Positions 1 through 7,641 are shown, numbered from the stretch's first letter. The stretch is 36,521 nucleotides of DNA from an uncultured Alistipes sp. (GCA_944322375.1 CALUOX010000018.1:1-36521), one strand, 5' to 3'. Numbers and translations are program-made. Notes: generated from the letters alone by a model not told the origin.

Positions 1-771
1 CATCTCATGGGCCGTATGGATCAGCTCCTTGAGCTCTTCGGGCGTGCCGAAGCGCGACGACGGCGCATAGAGGCTCGATACATGGTAGCCGAACGAGCCG
101 TAGTAGGGGTGTTCGGCAATGGCCATCAGCTGGACGGTGTTGTAGCCGTCGCGCTTGATGATCGGGAGAATCTTCTCCGTAAATTCCCCATAGGTGCCCA
201 CGCCCGCCCGTTCCTGCGCCATGCCCACATGGGCTTCATAGATGAGCAGGTCATCGTGCTGCCCGATGTCAAACCCGTCGTCCGACCAGTCGAACGGCTG
301 CGGGATCCGGAACTGGGCCGTGAAATCCTTGCTACGTTCGTCCTGCACGACCCGTGTGGCATAGGCCGGTATGCGGTCGAGCCAGCCGTTGGGGCCGTGA
401 ACATGGATCTTGTAGAGCGAACCGTGCGTGAGCCGGTGGCCGTACATGGCGTCGGGCAGAAAGATGCTCCATACGCCCGAAGCATCCTTGTCGAGCCGCA
501 GTTCGGTTCGCTGCCAGTTGTTGAAGTCCCCGAAGAGATAGACGTCGCAGGCGCCGGGCAGCCATTCGCGGAACCACCACCCTTCGAGCGTTGCATCGTA
601 TTGCCAGCCGAAATAGCGGTAGCCGTTGGCGTAATCGACAAGGGATCCTGCCGTGCGGCGGATCTCCGCGAGCCGTCGTTCATAGGCCTCGTGCCGCGCG
701 ACGAGCGCCTGCTCGACGGGTTGCAGCCACGCATCGCGCTCGACCATCTTCAGTCGTTGTTCGTTTCCCAT
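1..771 (-). CDS. glgB: 1,4-alpha-glucan branching enzyme, N-terminal part (runs off window start)
   Basis: Seen: an open frame from an ATG at 771 down to base 1, 257 codons with no stop, so only the N-terminal part is present. After a helical N-terminus of about 50 residues comes a CBM48-like beta-sandwich, with FREWLPGACDVYLFGDFNNW at about residues 68-87. The start of the GH13 barrel follows, with YEAHVG near residue 195 and later NTVQLMAIAEHPYYGSFGYHV. These motifs are typical of eukaryote-like and Bacteroidota branching enzymes, which cut alpha-1,4-glucan and rejoin it as alpha-1,6 branches in cytoplasmic glycogen synthesis. The catalytic Asp/Glu lie beyond the window. It is transcribed divergently from the peptide transporter at 1148, from a -7 element at 803-810. 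The family call is firm; a catalytic difference in the missing part cannot be excluded. Confidence 0.93.
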   Translation of the reverse strand, partial: MGNEQRLKMVERDAWLQPVEQALVARHEAYERRLAEIRRTAGSLVDYANGYRYFGWQYDATLEGWWFREWLPGACDVYLFGDFNNWQRTELRLDKDASGVWSIFLPDAMYGHRLTHGSLYKIHVHGPNGWLDRIPAYATRVVQDERSKDFTAQFRIPQPFDWSDDGFDIGQHDDLLIYEAHVGMAQERAGVGTYGEFTEKILPIIKRDGYNTVQLMAIAEHPYYGSFGYHVSSLYAPSSRFGTPEELKELIHTAHEM

Positions 772-802
772 AGGCGTTGCAAAAATCGGAATGACGATAC
801 TC

Positions 803-810
803 CAAATATA
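803..810 (-). promoter_or_regulatory. -7 promoter element for glgB
   Basis: On the minus strand this reads TATATTTG, a perfect match to the Bacteroidota -7 consensus TAnnTTTG. It ends 31 nt before the glgB ATG, giving a predicted leader of roughly 28 nt. No convincing -33 TTTG was found at the usual spacing. Confidence 0.6.
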
Positions 811-1086
811 ACGAATTTTATTGAACAACCGGCCTGCCGACGCAACTTTTTCATCCGCCGCCCGCCCGCATCCTCTTCTTCCGGAACCGCCCTTTTCGTT
901 TGCCGTATTCCCTCCTCTTTGCAACGGGGCCCCGCCGCAGGACAGGTCGCTGCGGGGCGGGACGGCTGCCGCTCCTTGTTCCGCTCTTTTGCCGCCTCGC
1001 CGGCATGCCGGGCTCCCTTCCCTGCGCCTCGCAACCCTTCGCGACAGGTTTTTTTCAACAGACGGCCTTTTTTTCGTTTTTTTTGC

Positions 1087-1094
1087 TATATTTG
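1087..1094 (+). promoter_or_regulatory. -7 promoter element for POT transporter gene
   Basis: TATATTTG matches TAnnTTTG exactly, 53 nt upstream of the ATG at 1148. It is preceded by long T-runs (1068-1084) in place of a clear -33 TTTG. Confidence 0.65.
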
Positions 1095-1147
1095 TCCTCC
1101 GTGAATTTTCAGATGTAATTCCATAACCTCAAAAAACACGTTTCTCT

Positions 1148-2683
1148 ATGTTCAAAGGACAACCCAAAGGTTTGTTTGCCCTCGCGCTGGCCAATACTGG
1201 CGAGCGCTTCGGCTACTATACCATGCTGGCCGTCTTCGCGCTCTTCCTGCGTGCCAACTTCGGCCTGGAGGCCGGTGTGGCCGGAGCCATTTACAGCACG
1301 TTTCTCGGTCTGGTCTATTTCATGCCGCTCATCGGCGGCATCATGGCTGACAAGTTCGGCTACGGGAAAATGGTGACCATCGGTATCTTCGTGATGTTTG
1401 CCGGCTACCTGTTGCTCTCGCTTCCGCTCGGCAGCGATACGATCGCCATGATCGGCATGTTGGCGGCTCTGCTTTTCATCAGTGTCGGTACGGGCCTCTT
1501 CAAGGGCAATCTGCAGGTGATGGTCGGCAACCTCTATGATGATCCGAAGTATGCCTCGAAGCGCGATGCCGCCTTCTCGATCTTCTATATGGCCATTAAC
1601 GTGGGTGCTCTTTTCGCACCGACGGCCGCCGTCGAGATCAAGCAGTGGGCAGAGACAAGTCTCGGCTTTTCGCCCAACGACGCATATCATTTCTCGTTTG
1701 CCGTGGCGTGCGTGGCACTCATCGTCTCGATGGGGATTTATTATGTTTTCCGCCCCTCGTTCCGTCACGTTGAGGGAGGAAAGATCAAGAGCAGCGAAGG
1801 AGAAGCCGCCGCGGTGGAACTCTCGCCTGCCGAAACACGTCAGCGCATCATTGCTCTTTGCCTGGTGTTTGCCGTGGTGATCTTCTTCTGGATGGCCTTC
1901 CATCAGAATGGACTGACGCTGACCTACTTTGCCGACGAATTCAACGTCAAGAGCTCGGAAGGCGCCCAGAGCATGCTCTTCAGCGTATGGAACCTTGTGC
2001 TGGTTGTCATTGGCGTATATGCGCTGTTTTCGCTCTTTCAGTCCGATACGAAGAAGGGTCGGATCATATCGGGTGTGGTTGTGGCTGCGGTAATCGGAGT
2101 CCTCTGCTACAAATACCTGCGTCTGAACGGTTCGATCGCTGTTTCCGCTCCGATCTTCCAACAGTTCAATCCGTTCTATGTAGTGGCGCTCACGCCGGTG
2201 TCGATGGCCATCTTCTCGTTGCTGGCACGGAAGGGCAAGGAGCCCTCGGCGCCGCGTAAGATCGCCTACGGCATGATGGTCGCGGCGGCAGGTTTCGCCA
2301 TCATGGCCATCGGTTCTATCGGGTTGCCCACGCCTGATGCCCAGGAGGCGGCCAGAAATGCCGGAGAGGAGCTGCAGCTCGTCTCCTCGAACTGGCTTAT
2401 CTCGACCTATCTGGTCCTGACCTTTGCCGAACTGCTCCTCTCGCCGATGGGTATCTCGTTCGTATCGAAGGTGGCGCCGCCCAAGTACAAGGGCATGATG
2501 ATGGGCGGTTGGTTTGTCGCTACGGCCATCGGCAATCTGCTCGTCGCGGTCGGAGGTTTCCTCTGGGGAAACATTCCCCTGTGGCTTGTGTGGACCGTCT
2601 TCATCATCCTCTGTCTGCTTTCGGCGGTGTTCATGTTCGCGATGATGAAGAAACTCGAAAACGCTACTACGACCAACGCATAG
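1148..2683 (+). CDS. POT/PTR family proton-coupled oligopeptide transporter
   Basis: A 511-residue polytopic inner-membrane protein of about the length usual for bacterial POT transporters, which import di- and tripeptides with protons. Seen: the N-terminal signature region ANTGERFGYYTM (residues 15-26), the second PTR2 signature FYMAINVG (146-153), and many hydrophobic segments spread over the whole length. In the canonical ExxER motif of helix 1 the first Glu is Asn here (N16-T-G-E19-R20), while the second Glu and Arg are kept. The ATG at 1148 is preceded by an A-rich stretch and lies 53 nt after a good -7 element. A hairpin with a T-tract follows the stop, so it is probably monocistronic. 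The family is confident; substrate range and coupling are not known from sequence. Confidence 0.93.
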   Translation: MFKGQPKGLFALALANTGERFGYYTMLAVFALFLRANFGLEAGVAGAIYSTFLGLVYFMPLIGGIMADKFGYGKMVTIGIFVMFAGYLLLSLPLGSDTIAMIGMLAALLFISVGTGLFKGNLQVMVGNLYDDPKYASKRDAAFSIFYMAINVGALFAPTAAVEIKQWAETSLGFSPNDAYHFSFAVACVALIVSMGIYYVFRPSFRHVEGGKIKSSEGEAAAVELSPAETRQRIIALCLVFAVVIFFWMAFHQNGLTLTYFADEFNVKSSEGAQSMLFSVWNLVLVVIGVYALFSLFQSDTKKGRIISGVVVAAVIGVLCYKYLRLNGSIAVSAPIFQQFNPFYVVALTPVSMAIFSLLARKGKEPSAPRKIAYGMMVAAAGFAIMAIGSIGLPTPDAQEAARNAGEELQLVSSNWLISTYLVLTFAELLLSPMGISFVSKVAPPKYKGMMMGGWFVATAIGNLLVAVGGFLWGNIPLWLVWTVFIILCLLSAVFMFAMMKKLENATTTNA

Positions 2684-2710
2684 CATCATACCGCGAATAG
2701 CCTTGCTGCG

Positions 2711-2754
2711 TCCGGAACGAAGCGGATCACTCCCTTCGCTCCGGACTTTTTTTG
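2711..2754 (+). terminator. Rho-independent terminator after POT gene
   Basis: Arms TCCGGAACGAAG (2711-2722) and CTTCGCTCCGGA (2734-2745) pair with one mismatch and are followed by a run of T (2747-2753), 28 nt after the stop codon. Confidence 0.85.
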
Positions 2755-2836
2755 CTTTTTCTTCATGCCATGCCGTATATCGTGCTCTTTTTCATATTTT
2801 TCTCGGCGAAAAACTTTTTCTTTCCCCGATTTTGCG

Positions 2837-2844
2837 TATATTTG
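2837..2844 (+). promoter_or_regulatory. -7 promoter element for the DUF805 pair
   Basis: TATATTTG matches TAnnTTTG, 32 nt before the ATG at 2877. A T-run (2815-2819) lies about 19 nt upstream at the -33 position. One promoter probably serves both DUF805 genes, because the second follows after only 27 bp. Confidence 0.65.
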
Positions 2845-2876
2845 TTTTATCGATCTGCTCCTAATCCTCGATTGAC

Positions 2877-3431
2877 ATGAAATGGTGGCTCGTGTGCATG
2901 CGCAATTATGTGAATTTTCGCGGTCGGGCGCGGCGGCGCGAGTTCTGGTGGTTCATGGCGGTGAACACCTTGTTGGTAATCTTGTCTTATGGTGCAACTG
3001 TCGGCATCGGCTGGATGGCTTTTCAGAGTAAGTCTTTCGGTTGGGCCATTGTTGCCATCGTATGGCTGTTCTTGTCGATCGGCCTGATTTATGGAACTCT
3101 TTTGCCCGGTCTTGCCGTGCGTGCACGGCGTTTGCATGACATAGGGTGGAGTTCGAAATGGCTGATCGGCTATTATGCGCTCCATGTGCTGTGCATGTAT
3201 GCCATATTCGGCAATATTATTGAGTTGGGAGCAATAAGTGAGGAGATGTCGGACTCGCAGGGCCTTTCTCTTGCGGCAATGTGGGTCTCGACCCGGCCGC
3301 TGGCTTTTGCACTTGTGGCTTTGAATCTGCTCGGACTGCTGGTCATGTGCATCGATTCGGATCCCAAGGAGAACCGGTATGGGCCGAATCCCAAGGCGGT
3401 GACATCCTCTGAACATCCGGACGATGAATGA
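2877..3431 (+). CDS. DUF805 family membrane protein (first of tandem pair)
   Basis: 184 residues. Seen: the N-terminal DUF805 pattern MKWWLVCMRNYVNFRGRARR, four hydrophobic stretches consistent with membrane helices, the internal RARRLHDIGWSS motif (family signature RRLHDIGRSGW), and the C-terminal pattern DSDPKENRYGPNPK that closes DUF805 domains. The family is widespread and its function is unknown; it is usually an inner-membrane protein. The next gene, 27 bp downstream, is a paralogue with the same opening codons, so this is a tandem duplication. The two have diverged: this copy carries extra sequence before the last helix (residues about 115-135) and ends shortly after the GPNPK motif. 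The domain call is secure; no function can be assigned. Confidence 0.9.
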   Translation: MKWWLVCMRNYVNFRGRARRREFWWFMAVNTLLVILSYGATVGIGWMAFQSKSFGWAIVAIVWLFLSIGLIYGTLLPGLAVRARRLHDIGWSSKWLIGYYALHVLCMYAIFGNIIELGAISEEMSDSQGLSLAAMWVSTRPLAFALVALNLLGLLVMCIDSDPKENRYGPNPKAVTSSEHPDDE

Positions 3432-3458
3432 TCTTTAACCTATTAAAAAACAAAAATT

Positions 3459-4049
3459 ATGAAATGGTGGCTCAAGTGCATTAAAAACTACGTGACATTC
3501 GAAGGCCGTGCACGCCGCAAGGAGTATTGGATGTTCGTCCTGTTCAATGTGATCTTTTCGATTATCCTCTCGATTTTCGATGCGATATTCTTCACTGCGT
3601 ACTTTATTCCCGGAAAGATGGGATATCTGAGTGCGTTGTACGGTCTCTTCGTATTCCTGCCTACGCTGGCTGTCAGCGTGCGACGCCTGCATGATATTGG
3701 CCGCAGCGGCTGGTGGCTGGCCGGGTATTATGGCTTGGCAATTGTCTGCGGTATCCTTATGCTGGTGGGATCGGTAATGATCATAGCGGGTCGTACAGCA
3801 GGAATAGTTCTGTCTCTTGTTGACTTGCTGGTGTTCTTCGTTGCCGGTATCTGGATGCTTGTATGGATGTGCCGAGACTCGCAGCCCGGGCATAACGCCT
3901 ATGGGCCCAATCCCAAGGAGGACGCTGCAGTTGCAGGTGCGCAGGGCGTGACGGGTGAGACCGTGGCTCAGCCGGTTGCGGAACCGGTAAAAACGGTCGA
4001 TGTGCCCGCTGAGAAGCAGGCGGACGAAGTGTCCGGGAAGAAGGAATAA
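3459..4049 (+). CDS. DUF805 family membrane protein (second of tandem pair)
   Basis: 196 residues, paralogous to the gene just upstream. Seen: MKWWLKCIKNYVTFEGRARRKEYW at the N-terminus, hydrophobic helices, VRRLHDIGRSGWWLAGYY, and CRDSQPGHNAYGPNPKED. Unlike its neighbour it keeps the textbook RRLHDIGRSGWW motif and has a hydrophilic tail of about 40 residues after GPNPK, rich in Ala, Val, Glu and Lys, probably disordered and cytoplasmic. It is cotranscribed with the first copy (27-bp gap) and closed by a strong terminator. The function of DUF805 is unknown. The better-preserved motif suggests this is the more typical copy and the first is the diverging one. Confidence 0.9.
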   Translation: MKWWLKCIKNYVTFEGRARRKEYWMFVLFNVIFSIILSIFDAIFFTAYFIPGKMGYLSALYGLFVFLPTLAVSVRRLHDIGRSGWWLAGYYGLAIVCGILMLVGSVMIIAGRTAGIVLSLVDLLVFFVAGIWMLVWMCRDSQPGHNAYGPNPKEDAAVAGAQGVTGETVAQPVAEPVKTVDVPAEKQADEVSGKKE

Positions 4050-4071
4050 ATCAGATTGATGCTGACGACAG

Positions 4072-4100
4072 GCCGCTCCGATTGCCGGAGCGGCTTTTTT
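4072..4100 (+). terminator. Rho-independent terminator after DUF805 pair
   Basis: GCCGCTCCG (4072-4080) and CGGAGCGGC (4086-4094) form a perfect 9-bp stem with a 5-nt loop, followed by six T (4095-4100). It lies 22 nt after the stop. Confidence 0.92.
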
Positions 4101-4117
4101 GTGCTGGATGTTTCAAA

Positions 4118-4327
4118 TGTTTTCGCTTGTCTATACCGTTGATTTTCCGTGCTTTGTCTCCGCCTTGGATACTCTGCCTCGGTATAGCCAAACTGAAAAC
4201 GTTTTTTTCATTTGCCGCTACCCGCGACTTTCCGTACTTTGGCTTCGCCTTGGATACTCTGTCTCGGCACAGTCAAACTGAAAACGGGGTTTTCGTTTGT
4301 CTCTGCCCGCGACTTTCCGTATCTTTG
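4118..4327 (+). repeat. 85-bp tandem repeat ending in a promoter
   Basis: Two full 85-bp copies (4143-4227 and 4228-4312) differ at about 15 positions. The shared core is the segment CCTTGGATACTCTG and the later AAACTGAAAACG. A partial copy of the unit's tail precedes them (4118-4142) and the head of a third copy follows (4313-4327). Each junction carries TTTCCGT followed by a CTTTG-like string. Only the last junction has correct -7 spacing (TATCTTTG, 4320-4327). The repeat therefore looks like multiplied promoter DNA upstream of the HD-domain gene. It is not coding: 85 is not a multiple of 3. Confidence 0.8.
4320..4327 (+). promoter_or_regulatory. -7 promoter element directly before HD-domain gene
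   Basis: TATCTTTG matches TAnnTTTG. Only 4 nt (4328-4331) separate it from the ATG at 4332, which puts the expected transcription start at or next to the A of the start codon. This predicts a leaderless mRNA. Confidence 0.6.
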
Positions 4328-4331
4328 CCTT

Positions 4332-4985
4332 ATGGAACAGAGCGTCGATGAAACATTGATCCGTTATGTTGAAACGGAGATCCTGCCTCGTTATGAGGCT
4401 TTTGACAAGGCCCATCAGGTGGACCATGCGCGGACGGTCATCCGTGAGAGTCTGCGTTTGGCGCAATATTACGATGTGGTTTGCAATGTGGTCTATGCCG
4501 TTGCCGCCTATCACGATACGGGCCTGGTTGCGGGAAGAGTGCACCACCATGAGGTCTCCGCGCGGATCGTCCGCGACGATCGGAACCTGCGGCGCTGGTT
4601 TACCGAACAGGAGATCGATACGATAGCCGATGCGGTGGAGGATCATCGCGCGTCGTCGGGTACTCCGCCCCGTTCGATCTATGGTTGTATCGTCGCTGAG
4701 GCCGATCGGGTGATCGACTGCGATACGACGCTTCGGCGGACAGTGCAGTACGGCCTGCAACACGAACCGCAGCTCGATCGGGAGGGTCAGTATGCACGGT
4801 TTGTCGCGCACCTGCATGAAAAATATGCTGCCGGCGGGTATTTGCGATTGTGGCTGCCCGAATCGGGAAATGTATTGCGGCTGGAGGCCTTGCGGCGCCG
4901 TATTGCCGACAAGGAGGCATTGCGACGCGATTTCGACCGTCTCTATGATGAAGAGTATTCCCGGTCGGTTTCGCCGAAATCCTGA
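4332..4985 (+). CDS. HD-domain metal-dependent phosphohydrolase, uncharacterised
   Basis: 217 residues. Seen: His residues H28/H32 (AHQVDHA), the HD doublet H61-D62 in AAYHDTGL, further His at 71-73 and in VEDHRAS (about 105), and D125 in AEADRVID. This is the H...HD...D ligand order of HD phosphohydrolases, which bind divalent metals and usually cleave phosphate esters or nucleotides. The same frame is open further upstream (to 4212), but that part runs through the tandem repeat. ATG 4332 is preferred because the next Met is far inside and the first His ligand is near residue 28. No partner gene is adjacent. The substrate is unknown; the fold call is reasonably sure. Confidence 0.82.
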   Translation: MEQSVDETLIRYVETEILPRYEAFDKAHQVDHARTVIRESLRLAQYYDVVCNVVYAVAAYHDTGLVAGRVHHHEVSARIVRDDRNLRRWFTEQEIDTIADAVEDHRASSGTPPRSIYGCIVAEADRVIDCDTTLRRTVQYGLQHEPQLDREGQYARFVAHLHEKYAAGGYLRLWLPESGNVLRLEALRRRIADKEALRRDFDRLYDEEYSRSVSPKS

Positions 4986-5415
4986 GTATCGTTCGCAAAT
5001 CGTCGTGTCGGGAGGCAGGCCGTGGCATCGAGCCGGAGGTGTGTCCCGTACATCGGTTTGTTGCGGGGATTTCCGGATCTTGTGTTTGCCTTACGGTTTT
5101 CTGTCCTGTCGTGCGCGGAGCCTGGCTCTTGATGGATATCGGTATGCTGGTATCCGCGGAGTTGGAGTTTATTGTCGGCTCGCGGATCTGCCTGGCGACC
5201 GTTGTGCTGCGGTCGTGTCATCCTTTTATTCTTTTGCCGAAATCCGGAACCCCATCTTCCGAGTGGAGCGTCGTTCATGTCATATAGGTCGTAATATATT
5301 TATTTTAAGGTATTTATCCGTTCAAGGACCGCCATTGGCGGATGCTCATGCACGTTTCGGCACACTCATTTATGTGATATTTTGAAAACTTTTTTTGTTT
5401 TCAGAGTTTTCTTTT
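4986..5415. other. Intergenic region with no recognisable gene
   Basis: The 605 bp between the HD gene and the TetR gene contain no ORF with a credible domain. Open frames here give Cys/Arg-rich translations and cross real genes out of frame. I see an AT-rich patch around 5290-5315 and a small inverted repeat CCGCC/GGCGG near 5330. The last part (5394-5590) is the promoter and leader of the efflux operon. A decayed gene is possible but I cannot show one. Confidence 0.5.
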
Positions 5416-5423
5416 TATCTTTG
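5394..5423 (+). promoter_or_regulatory. Promoter of the TetR-efflux operon
   Basis: A -33 TTTG (5394-5397) and a -7 TATCTTTG (5416-5423) are separated by 18 nt. This is one of the more complete promoters in the window. The predicted leader to the ATG at 5591 is about 165 nt and contains the inverted repeat at 5544-5562. Confidence 0.65.
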
Positions 5424-5543
5424 TTGCCGGGATCGTGCCGCAATGTTTTGCATGACATGGAGAGTGCAGAGGCCTGTTTTTTGTACGAATGCGGTTGTGT
5501 GGCAGTTCCCTCGCAAGGTTGCAGTGGCAAGCGGATGCGTAGA

Positions 5544-5562
5544 AGCGCCAGAGAGGGGCGCT
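5544..5562. promoter_or_regulatory. Candidate TetR operator (inverted repeat)
   Basis: AGCGCC (5544-5549) and GGCGCT (5557-5562) are perfect inverted arms around a 7-nt spacer. An overlapping pair, CAGAG (5549-5553) and CTCTG (5561-5565), adds more dyad symmetry. It lies 28 nt upstream of the regulator's ATG and downstream of the promoter, a usual place for an autoregulatory TetR-family operator. Binding is inferred, not shown. Confidence 0.4.
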
Positions 5563-5590
5563 CTGCGGATGCCGATCGGATATTGGAGCA

Positions 5591-6238
5591 ATGAACGGAG
5601 ACAGGATACGTAAAAGAGGCATGCAGCGGGAGGATATTGTCGCTGCGGCGGCACGGATGTTCGTGGAACAGGGCATCAAGGCCGTCCGCATGGATGATAT
5701 CGCCCGCCAGATCGGTGTGTCGAAACGGACGCTCTATGAACAGTTCGAAGACAAGGAGGAGCTGATCTATCAATCCGTCAGCTATTTCGCTGCCGAACAG
5801 GACCGGACGTACGCGGAACTTGCCGCCGGGGCACAAAACGTGCTGGATGCAATGTTGCGCGTCTTCAGCGAGATGATGAACTTTACGGAGATCAACCATC
5901 GAATGCAGACCAACCTGCAGCGTTTTTATCCGAAAGTCTATGAACGGATCGCGGCGGAACATCGTTGCAGAGACGGCTTCGGAAAGTTCAGACTCGCGTT
6001 GCTGAAGGGGGTCGAGGAGGGCTTCTTTCAGCCGGATGTCGATTTTGATCTCGCGATTGAGATGCTGCGTTATTCGGTCGAAGGGCTTGTCGTGCGGAGA
6101 GACGTGCTGCGTCTGTGCGACAAAACCACGCATGAGGCACTGATCTTTTTGATCGTCAACTTTCTGCGCGGCATATCGACTCCGAAAGGAATGCGCTTTA
6201 TCGACGAATTCATCGAACAGCAACGAAACAAACATTGA
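5591..6238 (+). CDS. TetR/AcrR family transcriptional regulator of efflux operon
   Basis: 215 residues. Seen: an N-terminal TetR DNA-binding domain (about 12-60) with IVAAAARMFVEQG, the helix-turn-helix DDIARQIGVSKRTLYEQFEDKEELI (35-59), and a helical ligand-binding domain after it. TetR regulators usually repress a neighbouring efflux operon until a ligand binds the C-terminal domain. Here the stop codon overlaps the ATG of the TolC-like gene (TGATG), so regulator and pump genes are translationally linked and the regulator is probably autoregulated. A perfect inverted repeat 28 nt upstream is the candidate operator. The ligand is unknown. Confidence 0.92.
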   Translation: MNGDRIRKRGMQREDIVAAAARMFVEQGIKAVRMDDIARQIGVSKRTLYEQFEDKEELIYQSVSYFAAEQDRTYAELAAGAQNVLDAMLRVFSEMMNFTEINHRMQTNLQRFYPKVYERIAAEHRCRDGFGKFRLALLKGVEEGFFQPDVDFDLAIEMLRYSVEGLVVRRDVLRLCDKTTHEALIFLIVNFLRGISTPKGMRFIDEFIEQQRNKH

Positions 6239-7611
6239 TGCGAAACATGAAAAATCTGAAGCTCCGGCTCTCCGTACTTGTTGCCGGACTCCTCGCAGCG
6301 GGAAGTGCGGCTGCGCAACTCCGACTGACTCTGGACGATGCCGTGCGGATGGCGTTGAGCGACAACCCGACCGTGCGGATCGCGGATCTGGAGGTGGAGC
6401 GTTACGATTATGTGCAGAAGCAGACGCGCGGCACGCTGTTGCCGCAACTCTCGGCCGAAGGAAACTATCAGCGCTCCATCGTGAAGTCAACCATGCGGGG
6501 CGGTATTTCGTTCGGAGCCGACAATACCTATACGGCAACGGCGAGCCTTTCGGTGCCGTTGTTCGTGCCGGCCGTCTATCGTACGTTGAAGCTCAACCGT
6601 ACGCAGATGGCGGCAGCCGTGGAGGCTGCACGGTCGTCACGTCTGACGCTTGTGGCCGAGGTGAAGAAGGCCTTTTACAACATTCTGCTTGCCGAACAGT
6701 CGCTCGCGACGCTCGAGGAGTCACGGGCGACGATCCAGCGCACGGTCGATGATACGAAGATAAAGTACGATCAGGGGCTGGCCTCGGAGTACGACTATCT
6801 CACCGCGCAGGTCGAATTGAGCAACCTGCTGCCGACGATCACCCAGACCAGAAATTCGATCGAGCTGGCGAAACTGCAGCTCAAGATGTACCTCTCCATT
6901 CCGGAGGAGGTCGCGGTCGAACTGGAAGGCGATCTCGATGCGCTGCGCAATGTGGTGCTGGCCGGCGGAGAGCCGTTGTCAACCGATGTGTCGCTCAACA
7001 GCGAACTGCGGACGTTGGATCTCCAGGCCGAGATGCTGCACTACCAGCTCAAGGCAACCAATGCGGCCCGCATTCCGACCATTGCGGCGTTCGGCTCGGC
7101 GACGATTACCGGAAACGACATGGAGGATTTCCGGCAGATGATGCAGGGCGGTGCCGAATCGGGAACCGGCGAGGCCGTTGTCGCGTTGAACAGCAGCAAA
7201 TATTACTGGACACATCCGATAACGGTCGGAGTACAGATCTCGATACCGATCTTTTCGGGACTTGTCAACACGTACAAGGCCCGCGACGTGCAGAATCAGA
7301 TCGCGCAGCTGGATCTGCAGCGCGACTATGCGCGACCGCAGACGACGGTCGCCGTGCAGTCGGCCATCAACAACCTGCTGACCGCCCGCGAGACGATGCT
7401 GGCGCAGGCCAGGACGATGGAACAGGCCGACAAGGCCTATCGGATCTCCGACACACGTTTCCGGGCGGGTGCCGGTACGATCCTCGAACTCAACACCGCA
7501 CAGCTGAACCGCACGCAGGCGCATCTGAACTATTCGCAGGCGATCTATGACTACCTTTCGGCGCAGGCCGATTACGATCAGATCGTGGGAAAGGAGCCGG
7601 AACAGCATTAA
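6238..7611 (+). CDS. TolC-family outer membrane efflux protein
   Basis: 457 residues. Seen: a signal peptide with hydrophobic core ending AAGSAAAQ at about residue 27, then the two repeated helical halves of the OEP family, with LTLDDAVRMALSDNPTVRIADLEVE near the start and RFRAGAGTILELNTAQLNRTQAHLNYSQAIYDYLSAQADYDQIVG at the end. TolC proteins form the trimeric outer-membrane duct of tripartite RND pumps. The ATG at 6238 overlaps the TetR stop by one base. ATG 6247 is an alternative that would shorten the signal peptide by three residues. The adaptor and pump genes follow immediately, so this is the dedicated exit duct of that pump. Confidence 0.93.
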   Translation: MRNMKNLKLRLSVLVAGLLAAGSAAAQLRLTLDDAVRMALSDNPTVRIADLEVERYDYVQKQTRGTLLPQLSAEGNYQRSIVKSTMRGGISFGADNTYTATASLSVPLFVPAVYRTLKLNRTQMAAAVEAARSSRLTLVAEVKKAFYNILLAEQSLATLEESRATIQRTVDDTKIKYDQGLASEYDYLTAQVELSNLLPTITQTRNSIELAKLQLKMYLSIPEEVAVELEGDLDALRNVVLAGGEPLSTDVSLNSELRTLDLQAEMLHYQLKATNAARIPTIAAFGSATITGNDMEDFRQMMQGGAESGTGEAVVALNSSKYYWTHPITVGVQISIPIFSGLVNTYKARDVQNQIAQLDLQRDYARPQTTVAVQSAINNLLTARETMLAQARTMEQADKAYRISDTRFRAGAGTILELNTAQLNRTQAHLNYSQAIYDYLSAQADYDQIVGKEPEQH

Positions 7612-7641
7612 CGGGTGAAATTGCAAAAAACAGATAACAGG

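Larger units (their letters stand above)
772..1147. other. Divergent intergenic region glgB / POT transporter
   Basis: This 376-bp spacer holds the two outward-facing promoters at 803-810 (-) and 1087-1094 (+). Between them is GC-rich sequence followed by T-runs at 1049-1055 and 1068-1084. Frames crossing it in both directions give arginine/proline-rich low-complexity translations with no recognisable domain, so I annotate no gene here. Confidence 0.6.

Noticed and set aside
1109-2689. A 526-codon open frame on the minus strand
   Set aside because: Complementary to the POT transporter gene; translation full of His, Arg and Asp with no membrane or known domain.
4231-4240. Second promoter inside the 85-bp repeat
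   Set aside because: TACTTTG is one base short of TAnnTTTG spacing, so I count only the last junction as a promoter.
4986-5385. Possible small genes in the gap between the HD and TetR genes
   Set aside because: Frames on both strands are Cys/Arg-rich, lack a start context and cross real genes out of frame.
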